Source of the DNA: Streptomyces sp. NBC_01142
GTDB lineage: Bacteria; Actinomycetota; Actinomycetes; Streptomycetales; Streptomycetaceae
DNA length: 64,000 nt
Direction: 5' to 3'
NCBI RefSeq assembly: GCF_026341125.1
Contig: NZ_JAPEOR010000002.1
Coordinates: 496,001 to 560,000, forward strand
Shown here one piece after another: positions 51,852 to 63,143 of the stretch. The notes beneath the pieces are model-generated. The model saw only the letters and a program-made list of their open reading frames with translations, did not search any database and was not told the DNA's origin. Every line of letters begins with the position of its first letter. Positions within the stretch are counted from its first letter, which is position 1. The position numbers and the translations under genes were made by a program.

Positions 51852-53023
51852 CGGGCGAGCACCTCCCTGGCGAGCTGACGGTACGCGGCGGCGCCCACCG
51901 AGTTCGAGGCGTACGTGGTGATGGGCTCGCCGGCGACCGTGGTCTCCGGGAAGCGCACCGTACGCCCGATCACCGTGTGGTAGACGTGATCGTCGAACGC
52001 CTCGACCACGCGCGCCAGCACCTCACGGCTGTGCACGGTCCGCGAGTCGTACATCGTGGCGAGGATGCCGTCGAGCTCCAGGTCGGGGTTGAGTCTCTCC
52101 TGGACCTTCTCGATCGTCTCCGTGAGCAGCGCCACGCCACGGAGTGCGAAGAACTCGCACTCGAGCGGCACTATCACCTTGTGCGCGGCGGTCAGCGCGT
52201 TCACCGTGAGCAGGCCCAGCGACGGCTGACAGTCGATCACGATGTAGTCGTAGTCCGACATCAGCGGCTTCAGCGCGCGCTGCAGCGTGGACTCGCGCGC
52301 GACCTCGCTGACCAGCTGCACTTCAGCGGCCGAGAGGTCGATATTGCTCGGCAGCAGGTCCATGTTGGGCACGGCGGTCTTCAGCAGTACCTCGTCCGCC
52401 GCCATGCCCCGCTCCATGAGCAGGTTGTAGACGGTGAGGTCCAGCTCCATCGGGTTGACGCCGAGGCCGACCGACAGGGCTCCCTGCGGGTCGAAGTCGA
52501 CGAGCAGCACACGCCGTCCGTACTCCGCGAGCGCGGCACCCAGGTTGATGGTCGACGTCGTCTTGCCGACGCCACCCTTCTGGTTGCACATCGCGATGAT
52601 CTTCGCGGGGCCGTGGTCGGTCAGCGGGCCCGGGATCGGGAAGTACGGCAGCGGCCGCCCCGTCGGGCCGACCCGCTCGCGGCGCTGACGGGCAGCGTCG
52701 GGCGCGAGGGTGGCCGCGTACTCGGGATCGGGCTCGTACTCGGCGTCGGGGTCGTAGAAGTGCCCTTCGGGGACTTCCTCGTAGGCGGCGAAGTGGGTGG
52801 ACTCTCGGCCACTCTCGTTGCCGGCCGTGGCGTTCACGTGTAGGCCGTCCATCATCTTCATCGTGTGGGCTGTCGTCATATGCGTCGTGTGCTGGTGTGT
52901 CGCAAGGGTTCGGACAGCGACGGAGCCGACAGCCTCGAGTCGGGGCTGTTCAGTTGACGGGACCCGGCCCCTCGCAGGCATACCTGGTTGACCACCCCCG
53001 GGAGTAAATGTCGACTCATTCAC
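51836..53023 (-). CDS. ParA-like chromosome partitioning ATPase
   Basis: A 395-residue ParA/Soj-type ATPase. The deviant Walker A is NQKGGVGKTTSTINLG (about residue 147-162), with DFDPQGALSVGLG and DYDYIVIDCQPSLGLLTVNAL downstream. A 140-residue N-terminal extension is unusual in length and mostly polar. It is not the oriC-linked parA, as no parB homologue follows; instead an RHH-like protein and scpAB do. The GTG start at 53023 has AAGGAGGT 10 nt upstream, a near-perfect ribosome site; ATG one nucleotide later is out of frame. Confidence 0.9.
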   Translation of the reverse strand: MNESTFTPGGGQPGMPARGRVPSTEQPRLEAVGSVAVRTLATHQHTTHMTTAHTMKMMDGLHVNATAGNESGRESTHFAAYEEVPEGHFYDPDAEYEPDPEYAATLAPDAARQRRERVGPTGRPLPYFPIPGPLTDHGPAKIIAMCNQKGGVGKTTSTINLGAALAEYGRRVLLVDFDPQGALSVGLGVNPMELDLTVYNLLMERGMAADEVLLKTAVPNMDLLPSNIDLSAAEVQLVSEVARESTLQRALKPLMSDYDYIVIDCQPSLGLLTVNALTAAHKVIVPLECEFFALRGVALLTETIEKVQERLNPDLELDGILATMYDSRTVHSREVLARVVEAFDDHVYHTVIGRTVRFPETTVAGEPITTYASNSVGAAAYRQLAREVLARCHAE

Positions 53024-53292
53024 AAGTCGTCTTACCTCCTTGGATGTGACCAGGAAACTTATCGATAGGTCAGCGTGGCATCATGCCGACGGTTGGCGAC
53101 TCTATGGCGTGTCACCGGTCCGCAGCAACACAATCCGCCGGACCCGGCCGGATGTGTCGGCAACCGAACACCCCTCTGTCAAGGGTGCACAGGGGTCGTG
53201 GCGTGACGCGGCCCGCATGTTTCACAGGTGTGCGAAACGGTTGAAGGGTTACGTTCACGGCGAGTTGAGCGAGTCTCGCAAACCGGTCGGAT
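53024..53292. other. Intergenic region upstream of parA-like gene
   Basis: No gene is seen. Together with the following terminator it makes a 339-nt gap. It should hold the promoter of the parA-scp-rluB operon; AT-richer sequence CTTATCGATAGG at 53056-53067 contains the palindrome TATCGATA and is a candidate control site. Confidence 0.4.
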
Positions 53293-53337
53293 ACGCATGC
53301 GGCCGGACCTTGCTCGGCAAGGTCCGGCCGCATGCGT
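53293..53337 (-). terminator. Strong hairpin terminator after ald
   Basis: A perfect 20-bp stem (ACGCATGCGGCCGGACCTTG with its complement) and a 5-nt loop lie 26 nt beyond the ald stop. Confidence 0.92.
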
Positions 53338-53362
53338 GAGGTTGACGACGCGTGTTGACGTG

Positions 53363-54487
<1,125 letters not shown>

Positions 54488-54580
54488 GGTCCTTGGCTCA
54501 GGGGATATAGGGGGCATTGCCATACATACCCGGATACGCGCGGCGTACCGGAACACACCTCGGGAACACATGGCGGAGCC

Positions 54581-54608
54581 AGTCTAATGAAGGACTTCTC
54601 GCTGTCTA
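54581..54608 (-). promoter_or_regulatory. Candidate ald promoter
   Basis: TAGACA (54603-54608), a 16-nt spacer and TAGACT (54581-54586) on the minus strand lie in an AT-rich stretch. Start near 54574 gives a leader of about 87 nt. The -35 box lies within 20 nt of the stop of the upstream gene. Confidence 0.5.
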
Positions 54609-54621
54609 GCCTTACAAAGCA

Positions 54622-56643
54622 TTAATCTTTTGACGAAGCACTGCGGATTTCGCAGGCAAAACCCTCCTCTCCCAGTAGTCTCTCCGCGGCGCCGCGGTGC
54701 AGTCGGGCGGCCGCCGGGTCGCCGAGCCGGTCAAGGGTGTCGGCCAGCCTGAGCTGCAGCGCTGCCTGCAACCGGGCGTCTCCCGCACGCCGCGCCAACT
54801 CCACCGCCTCCTGGCATGTGCGCAGTGATTCCTCCGGCCGGCCCGCGTATTCCTGTACGCGGGCGGTCTCGCTCAACGCCCGCGCCTGGGACGGGAGATC
54901 GCGGATCCTGCGATACCCGGCGACCGCGGCACGCCAGCTGCGCAGTGCCTCGCCGTACCTCCCCGCGTAGGTGTGCGCGGTGCCGAGGCGGCCGTGCAGC
55001 CGAGCCTCGTCCGCCCGTTCGCCGCGCATCTGCCGCTGGGCGAGCGCCCGCCCGTACCAGTCGGCGGCCCGCTGCCAGTCCCCCAGATCCTGGTAGGCGC
55101 CGCCTACGGATTCCATCGCACGGCCGGTCGCATAGGGATCGCTCGCGGCCCGTCCCGCGTCCAGAGCGGCCCGGTACCGGGCCAGCGCATCCTCACTGCG
55201 GCCGGTCTGCGCATCCAGATCCGCGAGATTCAGCAGGGCGGCGGCCTGCTCCCGGTACAGCCCGCGCCGCTCGGCGACATCGAGCACCAGCTGGTGCAGC
55301 CCATAGAGCTCGGGGGCCGCGTCCTCGGTGCCCCGGTGCGCGGCCAGCGCCCTGACCAGGGCGGCGACCAGCCGGCGCGCCAGGGTGTCCAGCTCACCGT
55401 CGTCGACCGCGAGCCGCGCGGACGCCAGCAGCGCGGGCTGCCTGATCCGCAGCCACTCGGCCGCGGCCGGCACGGTGGAAAAGCGCAGGGCGCGCGGCAG
55501 ACCGGCCAGCTTCTTGCGGGGCGGGGAGCCGTCCGGTTCGGTGATCGCCCAGCACGACTGAAGCTGTCGTACGGTCCGCTCCAGCATCCGCGCCCGGGCC
55601 AGCTGCACCTCGGCCGGCCGGTCATGCGCCTCCATCAGGGCACGGATCAGCGGAAGGAGGGCGCCGGGCACCGCGAACTGGGCACCGTCGGGGTGCAGGA
55701 GACCGAAGGCGGCGAGGTCGCGGAGCGTCGATTCGGCGGCCGAGACCGAACAGCCGGCCAGCGCGGACGCGGTGTGCGCGTCCGCGATACCGGCGGGCGC
55801 GAGGGCCAGCAGTCGCAGCGTCCGGGCGGCCGGCTGCGGGAGGGATTCGTATACCAGCCGGAAGGCGCGGGCCAGCGGTCTGGCGCTCTTGGGCTGCTCC
55901 CCGTCGTCGGGCAGTGCCCGCAGCCGCTTGGCCACATCGGCGACGGACGACCTCGGCCGGTCGGCAAGCCAGCCACCGACCAGGATCAGTGCGGCGGGCA
56001 GGCCGCCGCACTCCTCCGCGATGGACTCGGCGGCCTGCGGATCCACGGTGATGCGGACGGATCCGGTGAAGGTGCCGAGCAGCTCGATCGCGGACTTCGC
56101 GTCCATGCCGCCGAGCGTGCACGGCCGTACGTCGGGAATCCCGGTGAGCGGGCCCTCGGCCACGGCCACGGCCAGACAGTCGGGGTTGTCGGGCAGCAGC
56201 GGGTCGACCTGCCCGGCGTCACCGGCGTCGTCGAGGAACAGCAGCATCCGGCGTTCGGCGAGCGCCTCGCGCACCATCGCGGTCAGCTCGTCCTCGCCGG
56301 CTCCGGGCGGCGACGGGATCTCGAGGGAGTCGAGCAGTTCACGGGCCGCCCGGTCCATCGGGACCGGCCGGCCGCCGGGCTCGCTCAGCCGGACCCGCAG
56401 CACTCCGTCGGGGTAGTCACCGGCGAGCCGGCGGACCAGTTCCCCGGCGAGTGCGGTGCGGCCGGAGCCGGGCCGCCCGGCGATCAGGAGGACCCGGGCG
56501 CGGGGGGCCTTGCGGCCGGCGAGGGTGTCCAGACCGGCCCGCTCGATGTCGGCCTGAAGCGCCTTCAACTCCCGCTGCCGCCCGAAGAACCGGTCATTCG
56601 ACGCCCGGGCAGGGCCGCCCGAATCCACCGCCTGATCCGTCAC
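54622..56643 (-). CDS. STAND-type NTPase with TPR repeats
   Basis: A 673-residue protein with an NB-ARC-like NTPase (FFGRQRELKALQADI near residue 17, P-loop AGRPGSGRT near 55, Walker B MLLFLDDAGDA near 133, GLP-motif CGGLPAALIL near 215) followed by a helical region and TPRs (about residues 470-660: LNLADLDAQTGRSEDALARYRAAL, AYQDLGDWQRAADWYGRAL). The P-loop Lys is replaced by Arg, which often reduces ATP hydrolysis. No HTH or effector domain is seen. Signal and partner unknown. GTG 56643 has GGGAG 8 nt upstream. Confidence 0.82.
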   Translation of the reverse strand: MTDQAVDSGGPARASNDRFFGRQRELKALQADIERAGLDTLAGRKAPRARVLLIAGRPGSGRTALAGELVRRLAGDYPDGVLRVRLSEPGGRPVPMDRAARELLDSLEIPSPPGAGEDELTAMVREALAERRMLLFLDDAGDAGQVDPLLPDNPDCLAVAVAEGPLTGIPDVRPCTLGGMDAKSAIELLGTFTGSVRITVDPQAAESIAEECGGLPAALILVGGWLADRPRSSVADVAKRLRALPDDGEQPKSARPLARAFRLVYESLPQPAARTLRLLALAPAGIADAHTASALAGCSVSAAESTLRDLAAFGLLHPDGAQFAVPGALLPLIRALMEAHDRPAEVQLARARMLERTVRQLQSCWAITEPDGSPPRKKLAGLPRALRFSTVPAAAEWLRIRQPALLASARLAVDDGELDTLARRLVAALVRALAAHRGTEDAAPELYGLHQLVLDVAERRGLYREQAAALLNLADLDAQTGRSEDALARYRAALDAGRAASDPYATGRAMESVGGAYQDLGDWQRAADWYGRALAQRQMRGERADEARLHGRLGTAHTYAGRYGEALRSWRAAVAGYRRIRDLPSQARALSETARVQEYAGRPEESLRTCQEAVELARRAGDARLQAALQLRLADTLDRLGDPAAARLHRGAAERLLGEEGFACEIRSASSKD

Positions 56644-56848
56644 GGGCCACGCTCCCGTCCGTCCGCGCACGAGCCGAGCCCGTCGGGTCTCCGCACGGGC
56701 GTTCCGAGCGTAGTTCACGCTCTGCAACGATCCCGTTGACGCGTGGCGGGGCATCCCCCGATCGGATCAGCAGATCGTCGGACTAACCCCCGATCGGCCC
56801 CGCACCGGCCCCGCACGGGCCGCCGCTCGAACCCGTCCGGCCCGCTCG

Positions 56849-56887
56849 GATCCCGGCCGTGCCACGGCCGCGCCCGGCCGGGATCCC
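56849..56887 (-). terminator. Hairpin terminator after NUDIX gene
   Basis: GGATCCCGGCCG and its exact complement with a 15-nt loop lie immediately beyond the stop at 56890. Confidence 0.7.
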
Positions 56888-56889
56888 GC

Positions 56890-57516
56890 TCAGGCGTCGA
56901 ACGGGCGGGCGGGCCACGGTGCCTCGGCCGGACGCAGCGCGTCGAAGCCGTCGCCCGCGAGCGCCGCGGTGGCCGAGAGCACACCCACGACCAGGCAGTT
57001 GTTGTGCAGATCACCCGCGATCACACCACGTACGAGCTCCTCGAGCGGAACCCTCGCCAGCTCCATGTCCGCCTCCTCCTCGGAGACTTCGAAGCGCTCG
57101 CCCTCGGCCTCCGACAGATCGCGCGCGAGGAAGATGCGTACGGCCTCGTCGCACCCGCCGGGGGTGGTGTAGACGTCAGCGAGGACCCGCCAGTCCTCGG
57201 CCTTGACGTGCGCCTCCTCGTACAGCTCGCGCTGCGCGGCGTGCAGCGGGTTCTCCCCCGGCACATCGAGCAGGCCGGCCGGGATCTCCCAGAGCTTGTG
57301 GCGCACGGGGTGGCGGTACTGGCGCAGCACCAGAACACGGCCCGCCTCGTCGAGCGCGAGGATCGCCACGGAACCGGGGTGCACCTGATAGTCGCGGCTC
57401 ACCACCGTGCCGTCGGGCATGACCACCTCGTCCGTGCGGACACTGGTCTTGTTGCCCTGGAAAGGTGTCGCGGTCGCGGTGACCCGCCACTCCTCGGGCG
57501 TGTCCTTGATGGCCAT
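56890..57516 (-). CDS. NUDIX hydrolase, ADP-ribose pyrophosphatase-like
   Basis: A 208-residue NUDIX enzyme of the ADP-ribose pyrophosphatase type. The dimer-forming N-terminus (VRTDEVVMPDGTVVSRDYQVHPGSVAILAL) and VLVLRQYRHPVRHKLWEIPAGL precede the NUDIX box, ENPLHAAQRELYEEA, in which the final Gly of the consensus is His. It would hydrolyse ADP-ribose or a related nucleotide sugar. ATG 57516 has GGGAGG upstream. It lies just downstream of pyrG with an own terminator between them. Confidence 0.9.
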   Translation of the reverse strand: MAIKDTPEEWRVTATATPFQGNKTSVRTDEVVMPDGTVVSRDYQVHPGSVAILALDEAGRVLVLRQYRHPVRHKLWEIPAGLLDVPGENPLHAAQRELYEEAHVKAEDWRVLADVYTTPGGCDEAVRIFLARDLSEAEGERFEVSEEEADMELARVPLEELVRGVIAGDLHNNCLVVGVLSATAALAGDGFDALRPAEAPWPARPFDA

Positions 57517-57547
57517 GAAAACGTCCTCCCACCACACACAACAGAAA

Positions 57548-57581
57548 CCGGGGTACGCGTCCCGAAGAACCCGTACCCCGG
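57548..57581 (-). terminator. Hairpin terminator after pyrG
   Basis: CCGGGGTACG, a 14-nt loop and CGTACCCCGG lie 19 nt beyond the pyrG stop. Confidence 0.7.
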
Positions 57582-57599
57582 CAACCGTATCGCCTGTCG

Positions 57600-59258
<1,659 letters not shown>

Positions 59259-59702
59259 CGCCAAGAGGGGGCTCCCGTGGTCGCGAGGTGAGGTGCGTAC
59301 CGGCTGCCTTCCCGAGATCTCGGGAGGTGCCGTCGCTGCGGTTTCGGGGCCCCTGTTCTGACGCAGACTGGCCACCGGTCCACGGGGTACCAGGGTATCA
59401 GCGACAGCGGGTGACCGCTTCCGGCCACGCACTGCCCCTTGCGCACGCTGTTCACCAGGGACTCACCCGTGGCCCACCCGTTCGGAGCATCCGCGTTGCC
59501 GGGACCGCCGCGCAGATCATCAAGGTGCGTCGTATCCTGCTCGGGCACTCGCTGCCGAGCGATGTAGAAGGCGCGCCGAGCGCACAAGCAGGGTGGTGGT
59601 GGGCGGACGGGCGGGACGGCGATGGGCATCACCCCGGTCCGTTGGCCAGAACACGCGCTCGTCAACGACCCTTGACCGCAGTAAGCGCCCCGAGGGGCGG
59701 AC
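59259..59702. other. Divergent intergenic region, pyrG / GH15 gene
   Basis: No convincing gene or structured RNA is seen in these 444 bases. The promoters of both flanking genes should be here. A pyrimidine-dependent leader (C-run at the start) as in firmicute pyrG is not obvious. Confidence 0.4.
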
Positions 59703-61529
59703 ATGGCCGTTCGACTGGAGATGCACGTGGCCGGGCGCATCGAGGATTACGCACTCATCGGAGACATGCAGACCGCTGCCCTGGTCTGCCGGGACGGCAC
59801 GGCGGACTGGCTGTGCCTACCGCGCTTCGACTCGCACGCCATCTTCGCCGGCCTGCTCGGCACCGAGGAACACGGTTTCTGGAGACTGGGCCCGGCGCAC
59901 GCCGCGGAGTCGAAGCCGCCGGCCGCCGACCGGCGCCGCTATCGCGGGGACTCCCTGATCCTGGAATCGGAGTGGGACACGCCGCGCGGCACGGTCCGGG
60001 TCACGGACTTCATGCCGCCGCGCGACGGCGCGCCGCAGCTGATCCGGATCGTGGAGGGCGTGAGCGGGCGCGTGCCGATGCGCTCGGCGCTGCGGATGCG
60101 TTTCAGCTACGGGCGTGTGGTCCCCTGGGTCCACAAGGTCGACGGGCGCACGGTCGCCGTCGCCGGCCCCGACTCGGTGTGGCTCGACACCTCCACGGAG
60201 ACGTACGGCAAGGACCTCACCACGTACTCCGACTTCACCGTCTCTCCGGGCGAGCGGATCGCCTTCACGATCAGCTGGCAGCCCTCGCACCATCAGCCGC
60301 CCGCGCTGCCCGACCCCGAGGGCTCGCTGGAGGCGACCGCGGACTTCTGGCGGGAGTGGGTCGAGCACTGCACGTACCACGGGCCCTACCGCGAGGCCGT
60401 GGTCCGCTCACTGATCACGCTGAAGGCGCTGACGTACGCCCCGACGGGCGGGATCGTCGCCGCGCCGACGACATCGCTGCCGGAGGAGATCGGGGGCGTA
60501 CGGAACTGGGACTACCGCTACACCTGGCTGCGCGACGCGGCGATCACCCTCTCCTCACTGCTGCGCACCGGCTACCGCGAGGAGGCCCGCGCCTGGCGCG
60601 AATGGCTGCTGCGCGCGGTCGCCGGCGACCCGGAGAACCTGCAGATCATGTATGGGATCGCGGGCGAACGAGAGCTGGGCGAGGCCGAGTTGGACTGGCT
60701 GCCCGGCTATGAGAACTCGACTCCGGTACGGGTCGGGAACGGCGCCGCGCACCAGCTCCAGCTGGATGTGTACGGCGAGGTCACCGAGGCCCTGCATCTG
60801 GCCCATATGACCGGGCTCGCGCGCAGCGACTACGCCTCGCTGCTGCAGCTCAAGCTGATCCGCTATCTCGAGACGCACTGGGACCAGCCGGACGAGGGCA
60901 TCTGGGAGGTCCGTGGGCCGCGCCGGCACTTTGTGCACTCCAAGGTGATGGCGTGGGTCGCGGTCGACCGCACGATCAAGCTGATCGAGTCCGGCGACGC
61001 GGACGGGCCACTGCAGCGCTGGCGCGAGCTGCGCGACGACATCCACCGCGATGTGTGCGAGAAGGGGTACGACAAGGAACGCAACACCTTCACGCAGTCG
61101 TACGGCTCCAAGGAACTGGACGCCTCTCTGCTGCTGATTCCGCAGATGGGCTTCCTGCCGCCGGACGACAAGCGGGTCATCGGCACGATCGAGGCGATCC
61201 AGCGGGAGCTGTCCACGGAGGACGGGTTCGTCCTGCGCTATCCCACCGCGGGCGAGGACGCGGGCGTCGACGGTCTCGAGGGCGACGAGGGTGCGTTCCT
61301 GGCGTGCTCGTTCTGGCTCGCGGACGATCTGGCGATGATCGGGCGGGTGGACGAGGCGCGCAAGCTCTTCGAGAAGCTGCTGGCGCTGCGGAACGACCTG
61401 GGGCTGCTGGCAGAGGAGTGGGATCCGCGGCTGCAGCGGCAGGTGGGGAACTTCCCGCAGGCCTTCAGCCATGTTCCGCTGATCGACACGGCGCTGCGGC
61501 TGACGGCCAGCGGGGCATACGGGGGCTGA
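59703..61529 (+). CDS. Glycoside hydrolase family 15 protein (trehalase/glucoamylase-like)
   Basis: A 608-residue cytosolic alpha-glucosidase-fold enzyme. The N-terminal beta-sandwich opens RIEDYALIGDMQTAALV and DWLCLPRFDS; the (alpha/alpha)6 barrel contains GVRNWDYRYTWLRDAA (about residues 265-280), the family hallmark, and EEWDPRLQRQVGNFPQAFSHVPLI near the end with a catalytic-type Glu. Actinobacterial relatives hydrolyse trehalose. ATG 59703 has GAGGGG 5 nt upstream. Likely role: use of stored trehalose. Confidence 0.92.
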   Translation: MAVRLEMHVAGRIEDYALIGDMQTAALVCRDGTADWLCLPRFDSHAIFAGLLGTEEHGFWRLGPAHAAESKPPAADRRRYRGDSLILESEWDTPRGTVRVTDFMPPRDGAPQLIRIVEGVSGRVPMRSALRMRFSYGRVVPWVHKVDGRTVAVAGPDSVWLDTSTETYGKDLTTYSDFTVSPGERIAFTISWQPSHHQPPALPDPEGSLEATADFWREWVEHCTYHGPYREAVVRSLITLKALTYAPTGGIVAAPTTSLPEEIGGVRNWDYRYTWLRDAAITLSSLLRTGYREEARAWREWLLRAVAGDPENLQIMYGIAGERELGEAELDWLPGYENSTPVRVGNGAAHQLQLDVYGEVTEALHLAHMTGLARSDYASLLQLKLIRYLETHWDQPDEGIWEVRGPRRHFVHSKVMAWVAVDRTIKLIESGDADGPLQRWRELRDDIHRDVCEKGYDKERNTFTQSYGSKELDASLLLIPQMGFLPPDDKRVIGTIEAIQRELSTEDGFVLRYPTAGEDAGVDGLEGDEGAFLACSFWLADDLAMIGRVDEARKLFEKLLALRNDLGLLAEEWDPRLQRQVGNFPQAFSHVPLIDTALRLTASGAYGG

Positions 61530-61627
61530 CGGCCGGCGGGGGCTCACGGGGGCTGACGCCGCACGGCGCGCCAGGACTGTTCGAATTACGATGAGAAGGT
61601 CCTGTCGCGCCCTCGGAAGGGGGCATC

Positions 61628-63010
61628 ATGGCGCCCCAAGACATGGCGAACACGGCTCTGGCCGACCTCCGCCACCATCTGACCGGCGAAGTCATCGTCT
61701 CCGGTGACGCGGGCTACGACGAGGCGCGCACCATCTTCAACAGCATGATCGATCGGCGTCCCGCGGTCATCGCCCAGTGCGAGTCCGAGGCCGATGTGGC
61801 CAGGGCGATCCGTTTCGGGCGGGAGCACGATCTGGAGATCGCCGTCCGTGGCGGCGGACACAGCGTCGCGGGCATGGCCCTCAGCGACGGCGGCATCGTC
61901 GTGGACCTGCGCCGTATGCACACCGTGACCGTCGATCCCGGTGCCCGCGCGGCACGTATCGGCGGCGGCGCCACCATGAGTCATCTGGACCGGGCCACCC
62001 AGCCCTACGACCTGGCGACCACCGGCGGACGTGCGTCCACCACCGGGGTGGGCGGGTTCACGCTGGGCGGCGGATCGGGCTGGCTGGAGCGCAAGTTCGG
62101 GCTGGCCTGCGACAACATGATCGCCGTAGAACTGGTCACCGCCGACGGCAGCACGGTCCACGCCAGCGAGGACGAGAACCAGGATCTGTTCTGGGCACTG
62201 CACGGCGGGGGCGGCAACTTCGGCGTGGCCACCTCGGTCACTCTGCAGCTGCATGAACTGCCCGCGATGAGCGTGATCATGCTGCTGTTCCGGCCCGAGT
62301 CCGGGCCCGAAGTCCTCCGTGCGTACCGCGATTTCATGGATTCCGCACCGGCCGAGGTGGGCGGAGGTTGCATCCACCTCACCGGGCCGCCCGAGGACTT
62401 CGTCCCCGAGTATCTGGTCGACAAGCTCGTCTGCGCAGTTCTGGTCACGTACACGGGCACGGAATCGCAGGCCCGGAAGGTCGCCGAGCCGCTGATGGGG
62501 CTCGGCCACGACGCAGAGATGATCACCGAGCTGCCCTACGCCGATCTGCAGTGCATGCTCGACGACCCGCCCGGCCTGCGGAACTACTGGTCCGCGGAGT
62601 ATCTCGGCACGTTCCCCGACGAGGCCGTCGACGCCTACTGCTCCGCCGCTTCCACCATGATCGTGCCCTCCGGCTCCCAGCATGTGCTGTTCCCGCTGGG
62701 CGGCGCGGTGACGAACGGCCCGTCCGAGTACCCGGTGCCCTGGCGCGGGTACCCGTGGGTCGCCCACCCCTTCGGCATCTGGGAGAACCCGGCCGACGAC
62801 GAGCGGGGCAAGCAGTGGGTACGCGATGTCCGCGCCAAGGTACAGCCCTGGGCCGGCGGTGCCGTCTATCTGAACTTCATCGGGCAAGAAGGCAAGGAAC
62901 GGGTCGTCGCGGGGTTCGGCGAAGGCAACTACGAACGCCTCTCCGTCATCAAGCGCCGGTACGACCCCGACAATGTGTTCCACGTCAACCACAATGTCAG
63001 GCCCGCCTGA
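61628..63010 (+). CDS. FAD-linked oxidoreductase, berberine-bridge type
   Basis: A 460-residue flavin oxidase. FAD-binding marks are IAVRGGGHSVAGMALSDGG (His for covalent FAD near residue 79), RAARIGGGATMSHLD, TTGVGGFTLGGGSGWLERKFGLACDN, and the C-terminal BBE motif YERLSVIKRRYDPDNVFHVNHNVRP, placed as expected. The second covalent Cys found in some members is not seen (GGRASTTG instead), so attachment would be mono-covalent through His. Substrate unknown; relatives oxidise alcohols, sugars or alkaloid-like compounds. GGAAGGGGG precedes ATG 61628. Confidence 0.9.
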   Translation: MAPQDMANTALADLRHHLTGEVIVSGDAGYDEARTIFNSMIDRRPAVIAQCESEADVARAIRFGREHDLEIAVRGGGHSVAGMALSDGGIVVDLRRMHTVTVDPGARAARIGGGATMSHLDRATQPYDLATTGGRASTTGVGGFTLGGGSGWLERKFGLACDNMIAVELVTADGSTVHASEDENQDLFWALHGGGGNFGVATSVTLQLHELPAMSVIMLLFRPESGPEVLRAYRDFMDSAPAEVGGGCIHLTGPPEDFVPEYLVDKLVCAVLVTYTGTESQARKVAEPLMGLGHDAEMITELPYADLQCMLDDPPGLRNYWSAEYLGTFPDEAVDAYCSAASTMIVPSGSQHVLFPLGGAVTNGPSEYPVPWRGYPWVAHPFGIWENPADDERGKQWVRDVRAKVQPWAGGAVYLNFIGQEGKERVVAGFGEGNYERLSVIKRRYDPDNVFHVNHNVRPA

Positions 63011-63065
63011 GGTTGTTCATGGGACATTCGCCCAGGTAGCGTCCCGAGCCATGGCTGTGCCTGTT

Positions 63066-63081
63066 CGGGGGACGCCCCCCG
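63066..63081. terminator. Short GC hairpin between oxidoreductase and PucR gene
   Basis: CGGGGG, a 4-nt loop and CCCCCG form a small stem, possibly a weak terminator. Its place argues against starting the PucR gene at ATG 63051. Confidence 0.35.
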
Positions 63082-63143
63082 GACCCCGGGCCGGGAGGCA
63101 GGCCGGCGTACCGACCGGCGCGACACATCACGAGGCGAATCCC

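Noticed and set aside
63051..63143. ATG 63051 as start of the PucR gene
   Set aside because: In frame, but the added 31 residues are Pro/Gly/Arg-rich, include a hairpin, and extend beyond the usual PucR N-terminus.
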